This document shows positions 56,177 to 64,000 of a DNA stretch of 64,000 bases, piece by piece. Source of the DNA: a bacterium (GTDB lineage: Bacteria; Bacillota; Bacilli; Lactobacillales; Streptococcaceae). Position 1 is the first letter of the stretch, and each line of letters starts with the position of its first letter. The translations under genes and the position numbers were made by a program. The notes under the pieces are model-generated. The model searched no databases. It was not told where the DNA came from and saw nothing but the letters and a program-made list of their open reading frames with translations. The stretch covers positions 186,001-250,000 of the forward strand of contig CAJNBS010000002.1 in the NCBI GenBank assembly GCA_905221065.1. Reading direction: 5' to 3'.

Positions 56177-56229
56177 TTGACAAATGTAGATTTTTGGAGT
56201 ATACTAATAACTGTAATTGACAAATGTAG
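56177..56229 (+). promoter_or_regulatory. cop promoter with two CopY operators
   Basis: TTGACA (56177-56182), a 17-bp spacer and TATACT (56200-56205). GACAAATGTAG occurs at 56179-56189, over the -35, and again at 56219-56229, downstream of the expected transcription start. Both fit the cop box pattern KACANNTGTAK. Repressor at either site would block RNA polymerase; Cu would release it. Confidence 0.88.
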
Positions 56230-56246
56230 ATTTAGGAGGTGTGATG

Positions 56247-56642
56247 ATGCAGATTTCAGATGCAGAATGGCAGGTCATGAAAATTATTTGGATGCAAGGA
56301 GAGCAGACCAGTACGGATTTGATCAGGGTTCTGGCGGAGAGGTTTGACTGGTCCAAGTCGACCATTCAGACTCTTTTGGCTCGTTTGGTTGAGAAAGAGT
56401 GTCTGACAAGGAAAAAAGAAGGCAAGTTCTTTGTCTATTCAGCCCTTTTAACTTTGGACCAAAGTCGGGATTTACTTGTCCAAGATATCAAGGACAAGGT
56501 TTGTTCCCGTAGGATTAAGAACTTGTTGGCTGATTTGATTGCTGAATGTGATTTTACTCAGGCTGACTTGGAAGACTTGGAAGCTGTGATTTCTGAGAAG
56601 AAATCAAGCGCTGTAACAAAAGTAAAATGTAATTGTATGTAA
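56247..56642 (+). CDS. copY: Copper-responsive repressor CopY
   Basis: 131 aa, BlaI/MecI/CopY family. The winged HTH (AEWQVMKIIWMQGEQTSTDL) binds the two cop boxes just upstream. The C-terminus carries the metal-binding cysteines (the last is in KVKCNCM, CxC). Cu displaces Zn in this site and derepresses the operon. ATG 56247 is 7 nt after GGAGG; ATG 56244 and GTG 56241 are alternatives. Followed by cupA after 10 bp. Confidence 0.94.
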   Translation: MQISDAEWQVMKIIWMQGEQTSTDLIRVLAERFDWSKSTIQTLLARLVEKECLTRKKEGKFFVYSALLTLDQSRDLLVQDIKDKVCSRRIKNLLADLIAECDFTQADLEDLEAVISEKKSSAVTKVKCNCM

Positions 56643-56652
56643 AGGAGACGTC

Positions 56653-57024
56653 ATGTTAAATAGTATTGTAACCATTATTTGTATTGCCCTTATCGCGTTT
56701 ATCTTGTTTTGGTTTTTCAAAAAGCCTGAAAAATCTGGACAAAAGGCCCAGCAAAAAAACGGCTACCAAGAGATTCGAGTGGAAGTCATGGGAGGCTACA
56801 CTCCTGAGTTGATTATCCTCAAGAAATCAGTGCCAGCCCGCATTGTCTTTGACCGTAAGGACCCTTCACCCTGTCTGGACCAAATTGTTTTTCCAGATTT
56901 TGGTGTACATGCGGACCTGCCTATGGGGGAAGAGTATGTAGTGGAAATCACGCCTGAGCAGGCTGGAGAGTATGGTTTCTCTTGTGGCATGAATATGATG
57001 CACGGCAAGATGATTGTAGAATAG
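56653..57024 (+). CDS. cupA: Cell-membrane-anchored copper chaperone CupA
   Basis: 123 aa. A membrane helix (residues about 4-22) anchors a cupredoxin-fold domain whose Cu(I) ligands lie in the C-terminal SCGMNMMHGKM segment (Cys and Met). In pneumococcus CupA holds Cu(I) and passes it to CopA. The same fold and a matching motif (SCGMKMQKG) occur at the N-terminus of CopA, next gene downstream, suggesting a shared origin. Confidence 0.93.
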   Translation: MLNSIVTIICIALIAFILFWFFKKPEKSGQKAQQKNGYQEIRVEVMGGYTPELIILKKSVPARIVFDRKDPSPCLDQIVFPDFGVHADLPMGEEYVVEITPEQAGEYGFSCGMNMMHGKMIVE

Positions 57025-57033
57025 GAGAATGAT

Positions 57034-59277
57034 ATGACTGAAATTATAAAAGCAAATCTTGAAAATGGTGTTCAAAAAATCCGTATCACGGCAGACAAAG
57101 GCTACCATCCAGCCCATATCCAACTTCAAAAAGGGGTTCCAGCTGAGATTACCTTTCATCGTGCAACTCCTTCAAACTGTTACAAGGAAATCCTTTTTGA
57201 AGAAGAAGGGATTCTAGAACCAATTGGCGTAGACGAGGAGAAGACAATTCGTTTTACACCTCAAGAATTAGGCCAACATGAATTTTCTTGTGGCATGAAG
57301 ATGCAAAAGGGAAGCTATACAGTCGTTCAGAAGACTCGAAAATCTCTATCCCTCTTGCAACGTTTTTGGATTACTAGTATCTTTACTGTGCCTCTTGTGA
57401 TTCTCATGATTGGGATGTTGACAGGTAGCATTATTCACCAAGTCATGCATTGGGGAACCTTTTTAGCCACAACACCGATTATGTTGGTGGCGGGTGGTCC
57501 CTATATCCAAAGTGCTTGGGCTAGCTTTAAAAAGCACAATGCCAACATGGATACCTTGGTGGCTCTGGGAACCCTAGTGGCTTATTTCTATAGCCTAGTC
57601 GCCCTCTTTACTGGTCTTCCTGTTTACTTTGAAAGTGCTGGATTTATCCTCTTCTTTGTTCTTTTGGGAGCCGTTTTTGAGGAAAAAATGCGAAAAAACA
57701 CTTCCCAAGCTGTGGAGAAATTGCTTGATTTGCAGGCTAAAACTGCAGAAGTCTTGCGTGAGGATAACTATGTTCAAGTTCCTTTGGAACAAGTCAAGGT
57801 AGGAGACCTGATTCGGGTACGTCCTGGAGAAAAGATTGCGGTTGATGGGGTTGTAGTGGAAGGTGTGTCCAGTATTGATGAATCCATGGTGACAGGTGAG
57901 AGCCTGCCAGTGGACAAGACAGTGGGGGATACCGTCATTGGCTCCACCATCAATAATAGTGGAACACTTGTTTTTAGAGCAGAAAAAGTTGGTTCAGAGA
58001 CTGTCTTGGCACAGATTGTGGATTTTGTGAAGAAAGCTCAGACAAGTCGTGCGCCGATTCAAGATTTGACAGATAAAATTTCAGGGATTTTTGTTCCAGC
58101 AGTTGTCATTTTAGGAATCGTGACCTTTTGGGTTTGGTTCGTCTTGCTCAGGGATAGTGTCGTCGTGCTTGGTGCGAGCTTTGTGTCCTCTCTTCTCTAC
58201 GGAGTGGCGGTTTTGATTATCGCCTGCCCTTGTGCCTTGGGACTTGCAACACCGACAGCCCTTATGGTAGGGACAGGACGCAGTGCCAAGATGGGAGTTC
58301 TTCTCAAAAATGGAACCGTCTTACAGGAAATCCAGAAAGTTCAAACTATTGTCTTTGATAAGACCGGGACTTTGACGGAAGGAAAACCAGTGGTAACAGA
58401 TATTATTGGTGACGAAGCAGAAGTGCTTGGCTTGGCAGCTTCCTTGGAAGAAGCTTCTCAACACCCACTGGCTGAAGCCATTGTTAAACGAGCGAGTGAA
58501 GCTGGACTTGAGTTGCAAACTGTGGAAAATTTCCAAGCCCTACACGGAAAAGGTGTTTCAGGGCAAATCAATGAGAACCAAGTTCTTCTTGGAAATGCTA
58601 AAATGTTGGATGGCATGAATATTTCTAGCACTTATCAGGAAAAATTAGAAGAACTGGAAAAAGAAGCTAAGACAGTTGTGTTCTTGGCTGTTGAGAATGA
58701 AATCAAAGGCTTGCTTGCTTTGCAAGATATTCCTAAGGAAAATGCTAAGCTTGCCATCAATCAGCTAAAAAAACGTGGTCTTAAAACAGTCATGCTGACA
58801 GGAGATAATGCTGGTGTGGCGCGTGCTATTGCCAATCAGATCGGAATAGATGAGGTCATTGCAGGTGTCTTGCCAGAAGAAAAAGCCCATGAAATCCATC
58901 AACTGCAACAGTCAGGCAAGGTAGCCTTTGTTGGGGACGGTATCAATGACGCTCCTGCCCTCAGTGTAGCAGATGTAGGGATTGCCATGGGAGCTGGAAC
59001 AGATATTGCCATCGAGTCAGCAGATTTGGTGTTGACAACCAATAATCTCTTAGGTGTGGTGCGTGCCTTTGACATGAGTAAGAAAACCTTTAATCGAATT
59101 CTGCTCAATCTTTTCTGGGCCTTTATCTACAATGTCGTTGGAATTCCGATAGCAGCAGGAGTCTTTTCAGGTGTTGGACTGGCCCTCAACCCAGAACTGG
59201 CAGGTCTAGCCATGGCCTTTAGTTCTGTATCTGTGCTGACCAGTTCCCTTCTGTTAAACTTTAGTAAAATAGATTAA
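57034..59277 (+). CDS. copA: Cu(I)-exporting P1B-type ATPase CopA
   Basis: 747 aa. The N-terminus is a CupA-like cupredoxin domain (about residues 1-95) in place of the usual HMA ferredoxin-like metal-binding domains. The core has TGES, the copper site CPC (IIACPCALG), DKTGTLTEG with the phosphorylated Asp, HP in SQHPLAE, and [10 protein letters not shown]. It exports Cu+ across the membrane. The start follows AGGAGAATG. Terminated by a hairpin; spxB follows after 212 bp. Confidence 0.96.
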   Translation: MTEIIKANLENGVQKIRITADKGYHPAHIQLQKGVPAEITFHRATPSNCYKEILFEEEGILEPIGVDEEKTIRFTPQELGQHEFSCGMKMQKGSYTVVQKTRKSLSLLQRFWITSIFTVPLVILMIGMLTGSIIHQVMHWGTFLATTPIMLVAGGPYIQSAWASFKKHNANMDTLVALGTLVAYFYSLVALFTGLPVYFESAGFILFFVLLGAVFEEKMRKNTSQAVEKLLDLQAKTAEVLREDNYVQVPLEQVKVGDLIRVRPGEKIAVDGVVVEGVSSIDESMVTGESLPVDKTVGDTVIGSTINNSGTLVFRAEKVGSETVLAQIVDFVKKAQTSRAPIQDLTDKISGIFVPAVVILGIVTFWVWFVLLRDSVVVLGASFVSSLLYGVAVLIIACPCALGLATPTALMVGTGRSAKMGVLLKNGTVLQEIQKVQTIVFDKTGTLTEGKPVVTDIIGDEAEVLGLAASLEEASQHPLAEAIVKRASEAGLELQTVENFQALHGKGVSGQINENQVLLGNAKMLDGMNISSTYQEKLEELEKEAKTVVFLAVENEIKGLLALQDIPKENAKLAINQLKKRGLKTVMLTGDNAGVARAIANQIGIDEVIAGVLPEEKAHEIHQLQQSGKVAFVGDGINDAPALSVADVGIAMGAGTDIAIESADLVLTTNNLLGVVRAFDMSKKTFNRILLNLFWAFIYNVVGIPIAAGVFSGVGLALNPELAGLAMAFSSVSVLTSSLLLNFSKID

Positions 59278-59300
59278 AAGCGGGCTTGCTCGCTTTTTTA
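59278..59300 (+). terminator. Terminator of the cop operon
   Basis: AAAGCGGGC and GCTCGCTTT arms around TT, then T-rich sequence. Confidence 0.75.
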
Positions 59301-59315
59301 TTATAAAACAGAAAC

Positions 59316-59431
59316 TAAAAACGTTTTCAAACTGTACTGTAATAGAGAATAAAAACTTCTGAGCAGATTCTTAGTAAACTAAAAATAAATGTGATAAATT
59401 AGTAGTGTAAAAATTTACTGAAACGTTTTCA
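59316..59431 (+). promoter_or_regulatory. Two cre-like sites in the spxB upstream region
   Basis: TAAAAACGTTTTCA at 59316-59329 matches the CcpA consensus TGWAARCGYTTTCW at 13 of 14 positions. CTGAAACGTTTTCA at 59418-59431 matches the right half but is weaker on the left. This fits catabolite and other control of spxB; regulators such as SpxR are not visible. The stretch from copA to spxB shows no gene. Confidence 0.6.
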
Positions 59432-59489
59432 AAAACTATATGAAACCTTTTTTAGTAGATTTAAAAATATTTGAAGGAGAGTTATCATT

Positions 59490-61265
59490 ATGACTCAAGG
59501 GAAAATTACTGCATCTGCAGCAATGCTTAATGTATTGAAAACATGGGGCGTAGACACAATCTACGGTATCCCATCAGGAACACTCAGCTCATTGATGGAC
59601 GCTTTGGCTGAAGACAAAGATATCCGCTTCTTGCAAGTTCGCCACGAAGAAACAGGTGCTCTTGCAGCGGTTATGCAAGCTAAATTCGGCGGCTCAATCG
59701 GGGTTGCAGTTGGTTCAGGTGGTCCAGGTGCGACTCACTTGATTAACGGTGTTTACGATGCAGCTATGGATAACACTCCATTCCTAGCAATCCTTGGATC
59801 ACGTCCAGTGAACGAACTCAACATGGATGCTTTCCAAGAATTGAACCAAAACCCAATGTACAACGGTATCGCTGTTTACAACAAACGTGTAGCTTACGCT
59901 GAGCAATTACCAAAAGTAATCGACGAAGCTTGCCGTGCTGCAGTTTCTAAAAAAGGTCCAGCTGTTGTTGAAATTCCAGTAAACTTCGGTTTCCAAGAAA
60001 TCGACGAAAACTCATACTATGGATCAGGTTCATACGAGCGTTCATTCATCGCTCCTGCTTTGAACGAAACTGAAATCGACAAAGCTGTTGAAATCTTGAA
60101 CAATGCTGAACGTCCAGTTATCTATGCTGGTTACGGTGGTGTTAAAGCTGGTGAAGTGATCACTGAATTGTCACGTAAAATCAAAGCACCAATCATCACA
60201 ACTGGTAAAAACTTTGAAGCTTTCGAATGGAACTATGAAGGTTTGACAGGTTCTGCTTACCGTGTTGGTTGGAAACCAGCCAACGAAGTGGTCTTTGAAG
60301 CAGACACAGTTCTTTTCCTTGGTTCAAACTTCCCATTTGCTGAAGTTTACGAAGCCTTCAAGAACACTGAAAAATTCATCCAAGTCGATATCGACCCTTA
60401 CAAACTTGGTAAACGTCATGCCTTAGACGCTTCAATCCTTGGTGATGCAGGTCAAGCAGCGAGAGCAATCCTTGACAAAGTGAATCCAGTTGAATCTACT
60501 CCATGGTGGCGTGCAAACGTTAAGAATAACCAAAACTGGCGTGATTACATGAACAAAATCGAAGGTAAAACTGAGGGTGAATTGCAATTGTATCAAGTTT
60601 ACAATGCAATCAACAAACATGCTGATCAAGACGCTATCTACTCAATCGACGTCGGTGACACTACTCAAACATCTACTCGTCACCTTCACATGACACCTAA
60701 GAACATGTGGCGTACATCTCCACTCTTTGCGACAATGGGTATTGCCCTTCCTGGTGGTATCGCTGCTAAGAAAGACAATCCAGATCGCCAAGTATGGAAC
60801 ATCATGGGTGACGGTGCATTCAACATGTGCTACCCAGACGTTATCACAAACGTTCAATACGACCTTCCAGTTATCAATGTTGTCTTCTCAAATGGTAAAT
60901 ATGCCTTCATCAAGGACAAATACGAAGACACAAACAAACACTTGTTTGGTTGTGACTTCCCTAATGCTGACTATGCGAAAATCGCTGAAGCTCAAGGAGC
61001 TGTTGGATTTACAGTTGACCGTATCGAAGACATCGATGCAGTTGTTGCAGAAGCTGTTAAATTGAACAAAGAAGGTAAAACTGTTGTTATCGATGCTCGC
61101 ATCTCTCAACACCGTCCACTTCCAGTAGAAGTACTTGAATTGGATCCAAAACTTCACTCAGAAGAAGCAATCAAAGCCTTCAAGGAAAAATACGAAGCAG
61201 AAGAACTCGTACCATTCCGTCTCTTCTTGGAAGAAGAAGGATTGCAATCACGCGCAATTAAATAA
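59490..61265 (+). CDS. spxB: Pyruvate oxidase (H2O2-forming)
   Basis: 591-aa thiamin-diphosphate and FAD enzyme that turns pyruvate, phosphate and O2 into acetyl phosphate, CO2 and H2O2. The N-terminal ThDP-PYR domain has the active Glu in [11 protein letters not shown], and the C-terminal domain has the ThDP motif [19 protein letters not shown]. Codons are strongly biased, fitting a very abundant protein. The start follows GAAGGAGAG. It is the main source of hydrogen peroxide in the mitis group and supports competition and capsule energy supply. Confidence 0.97.
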   Translation: MTQGKITASAAMLNVLKTWGVDTIYGIPSGTLSSLMDALAEDKDIRFLQVRHEETGALAAVMQAKFGGSIGVAVGSGGPGATHLINGVYDAAMDNTPFLAILGSRPVNELNMDAFQELNQNPMYNGIAVYNKRVAYAEQLPKVIDEACRAAVSKKGPAVVEIPVNFGFQEIDENSYYGSGSYERSFIAPALNETEIDKAVEILNNAERPVIYAGYGGVKAGEVITELSRKIKAPIITTGKNFEAFEWNYEGLTGSAYRVGWKPANEVVFEADTVLFLGSNFPFAEVYEAFKNTEKFIQVDIDPYKLGKRHALDASILGDAGQAARAILDKVNPVESTPWWRANVKNNQNWRDYMNKIEGKTEGELQLYQVYNAINKHADQDAIYSIDVGDTTQTSTRHLHMTPKNMWRTSPLFATMGIALPGGIAAKKDNPDRQVWNIMGDGAFNMCYPDVITNVQYDLPVINVVFSNGKYAFIKDKYEDTNKHLFGCDFPNADYAKIAEAQGAVGFTVDRIEDIDAVVAEAVKLNKEGKTVVIDARISQHRPLPVEVLELDPKLHSEEAIKAFKEKYEAEELVPFRLFLEEEGLQSRAIK

Positions 61266-61267
61266 TT

Positions 61268-61372
61268 CCTCTCGTCGAAAATCAAATTTAAACTGTGTTA
61301 TCTTCACCTTGCCGTACTTCAGTACTGCCTGCGGTTCGATGCCTTGTTTATTCTTTGATTTTCTTAGAGCGA
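61268..61372 (-). repeat. Degenerate BOX element
   Basis: On the minus strand the boxA-like start (AAGAAAATCAAAGAATAAAC) and a CGCAGGCAGTACTGAAGTAC stretch align with other BOX copies in the window, ending in the boxC-like GATTTTCGACGAG. It is more diverged than the copies at 14.6 and 56.0 kb. It touches the spxB stop. Confidence 0.7.
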
Positions 61373-61378
61373 AACTTG

Positions 61379-61406
61379 AAAAGATCGGAGTAATCCGGTC
61401 TTTTTA
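61379..61406 (+). terminator. Terminator copy 1 (upstream of VOC gene)
   Basis: AAAAGATCGGA and TCCGGTCTTTTT arms. Nearly the same sequence recurs at 61825-61852. It is followed at once by the ribosome site of the VOC gene. Confidence 0.7.
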
Positions 61407-61419
61407 TGGAGGATAGTAA

Positions 61420-61767
61420 ATGAACTTAAACCAATTAGATATTATCGTTTCAAATGTTCCTCAAGTCTGTGCTGACTTGGAGCGTATTTTGGATAAAAAA
61501 GCTGATTATGTTGACGATGGTTTTGCTCAGTTCACGATTGGCAATCACTGCCTCATGTTGTCACAAAATCATTTGGTTCCTTTGGAAAACTTTCAGTCAG
61601 GAATCATTCTTCATATTGAGGTTGAGGATGTAGATGAGAACTACCAACGGTTGAAAGAGATTGGTGTCGAGATTTTACACGGTCCTTGTGAAACGGATTG
61701 GGGAACAGAGTCCTTATTAGTTAAAGGCCCTGCTGGCCTAGTGATTGATTTTTATCGTATGAAATAG
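61420..61767 (+). CDS. VOC family (glyoxalase/bleomycin-resistance type) protein
   Basis: 115 aa, one VOC module with the beta-alpha-beta-beta-beta pattern. LDIIVSNVPQVCADLERILD opens the first half and GPAGLVIDFYRMK ends the second. Metal ligands cannot be placed safely. Family members are dioxygenases, glyoxalases or drug-binding proteins. The ATG has GGAGGATAG just ahead. The gene lies between two near-identical terminators. Confidence 0.85.
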   Translation: MNLNQLDIIVSNVPQVCADLERILDKKADYVDDGFAQFTIGNHCLMLSQNHLVPLENFQSGIILHIEVEDVDENYQRLKEIGVEILHGPCETDWGTESLLVKGPAGLVIDFYRMK

Positions 61768-61824
61768 GTAATGCTATTATCAAATTTTTATCTAAAAATT
61801 TAAACATTCTTGGAGCAGAACTTG

Positions 61825-61852
61825 AAAAGATCGGAGCAATCCGGTCTTTTTC
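61825..61852 (+). terminator. Terminator copy 2 (downstream of VOC gene)
   Basis: AAAAGATCGGA and TCCGGTCTTTTT, the same as the copy at 61379. The whole stretch CTTGAAAAGATCGGAG is also shared to the left. Confidence 0.75.
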
Positions 61853-61965
61853 TTATCACCAGACTGCGATAGTTTATATTTTTATAACAAAATTCTCAAA
61901 CTCTGGCTTGTTTTTGCATCAAATTATAAAATAGAAAGCATAAAAGAATAAAAGAGGTTTTGAAA

Positions 61966-62226
61966 ATGTCTGAAAAACAAATGAAAGTGTTGGGGTGGCT
62001 AGCGACCTTCATGTCCGTTATGATGTATGTGTCTTACTTCCCACAAATCATGAATAATCTTGCCGGTCAAAAAGGGAATTTTATCCAGCTCTTGGTTGCA
62101 TCTATTAACTGTAGTCTCTGGATTTACTACGGTCTTTTCAAGAAGGAAAGAGATATTCCCCTTGCTGCTGCCAATGCACCTGGTATTGTCTTTGGTCTAG
62201 TAACGGCTATCACAGCTTTGATTTAA
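61966..62226 (+). CDS. SemiSWEET family sugar transporter
   Basis: 86 aa, three membrane helices of the MtN3/SWEET half-transporter kind; functions as a dimer. Family-typical features are the VSYFPQIM segment (PQ motif in helix 1) and SINCSLWIYYG. Members move mono- or disaccharides by facilitated diffusion; the specific sugar is unknown. ATG 61966 is 8 nt after AGAGG; TTG 61960 is an alternative. A terminator follows. Confidence 0.9.
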   Translation: MSEKQMKVLGWLATFMSVMMYVSYFPQIMNNLAGQKGNFIQLLVASINCSLWIYYGLFKKERDIPLAAANAPGIVFGLVTAITALI

Positions 62227-62227
62227 A

Positions 62228-62255
62228 AAGAAGACTGGTTTCAGTCTTTTTTTCG
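62228..62255 (+). terminator. Terminator of the SemiSWEET gene
   Basis: AAGACTG and TCAGTCTT arms around GTT, then T-rich sequence. Confidence 0.8.
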
Positions 62256-62345
62256 TACATGTAAGCAAGAACAGTACCATCATTACCCAGATAGTTACTA
62301 ACTTTTTATCTATTTTTAGTATAATAGAAGTAATAAATCAAGTGA

Positions 62346-63794
<1,449 letters not shown>

Positions 63795-63875
63795 AGCACA
63801 TTTGTTCACTATTTTTATAAAATCTTCTCTCTACTTTATATAATAGGAAAAAGAGTTCAATTAGACCTAGCTTTT

Positions 63876-63884
63876 TGCTATAAT
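63876..63884 (+). promoter_or_regulatory. Extended -10 of manA
   Basis: TGCTATAAT with the manA start 30 bp downstream. Confidence 0.6.
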
Positions 63885-63914
63885 GAGGGGAGAAAAATCA
63901 GACAGGAGAAGAAG

Positions 63915-64000
63915 ATGTCAGAACCATTATTTTTACAATCAGTTATGCAAGAAAAAATCTGGGGTGGAACCAAGCTACGTGATGAGTTTGGCTACGACAT
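63915..64000 (+). CDS. manA: Mannose-6-phosphate isomerase (3' truncated by window end)
   Basis: Only the first 28 codons are inside the window. MSEPLFLQSVMQEKIWGGTK followed by LRDEFGYD is the N-terminus of type-I phosphomannose isomerases of streptococci, which interconvert Man-6-P and Fru-6-P. The start follows GACAGGAGAAG. Confidence 0.8.
   Translation, partial: MSEPLFLQSVMQEKIWGGTKLRDEFGYD

Overview
This window reads as a low-GC Gram-positive chromosome from the Streptococcus mitis/pneumoniae group. The supporting genes are spxB (pyruvate oxidase), lctO, a choline-binding protein with the Excalibur-CBR-Ltp layout of CbpL, a ZmpB-type IgA1-protease-family metalloprotease with an N-terminal LPxTG, the copY-cupA-copA copper operon, ccdA-etrx-msrAB, BOX repeats and a RUP-like repeat. 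Promoters are often of the TGn extended -10 type usual in pneumococci. From memory, the murC-mltG-greA block and the ccdA-to-pyrE block lie far apart in S. pneumoniae TIGR4, so this arrangement suggests another mitis-group species or a rearranged strain. Species is not settled.

Layout: 0-8.3 kb holds a SWI2/SNF2 helicase (partial), murC, two overlapping GNAT genes, mltG and greA. 8.4-16.4 kb is more mosaic: an amino-acid permease, GNATs, a broken HAD gene, an XRE regulator with a membrane partner, the pncB-nadE NAD-salvage pair, a hairpin array, and an Rpn-type nuclease gene whose 3' part is tandemly repeated. 16.4-31 kb is surface and redox biology: ccdA-etrx1-msrAB2, a YesN/YesM-type two-component system, zmpB, pabB and cbpL. 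31-46.2 kb is core housekeeping: glucokinase, thyA, miaA-hflX-rnz, rsuA, typA and murD-murG-divIB. 46.2-47.8 kb is pyrF-pyrE behind a PyrR-type attenuator.

47.85-51.6 kb is the most unusual segment. After a RUP-like repeat, a perfect 16-bp inverted repeat abuts a near-consensus promoter that also carries a CcpA (cre)-like site. This promoter drives a secreted cysteine-free peptide (134 aa precursor), a strong terminator hairpin, three small membrane proteins (one frameshifted at a T7 run) and an ABC ATPase. It resembles an antimicrobial-peptide or peptide-export/immunity cassette. I cannot assign it to a characterised family.

51.6-64 kb contains a polar amino-acid ABC transporter (minus strand), lctO with a cre-like site, the CopY-controlled copper operon with two cop boxes around its promoter, spxB with cre-like sites, a VOC protein bracketed by duplicated terminators, a SemiSWEET sugar transporter, a GH1 6-phospho-beta-glucosidase and the start of manA. 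LctO and SpxB both make H2O2; MsrAB2 and its electron donors in the same window repair oxidised methionine.
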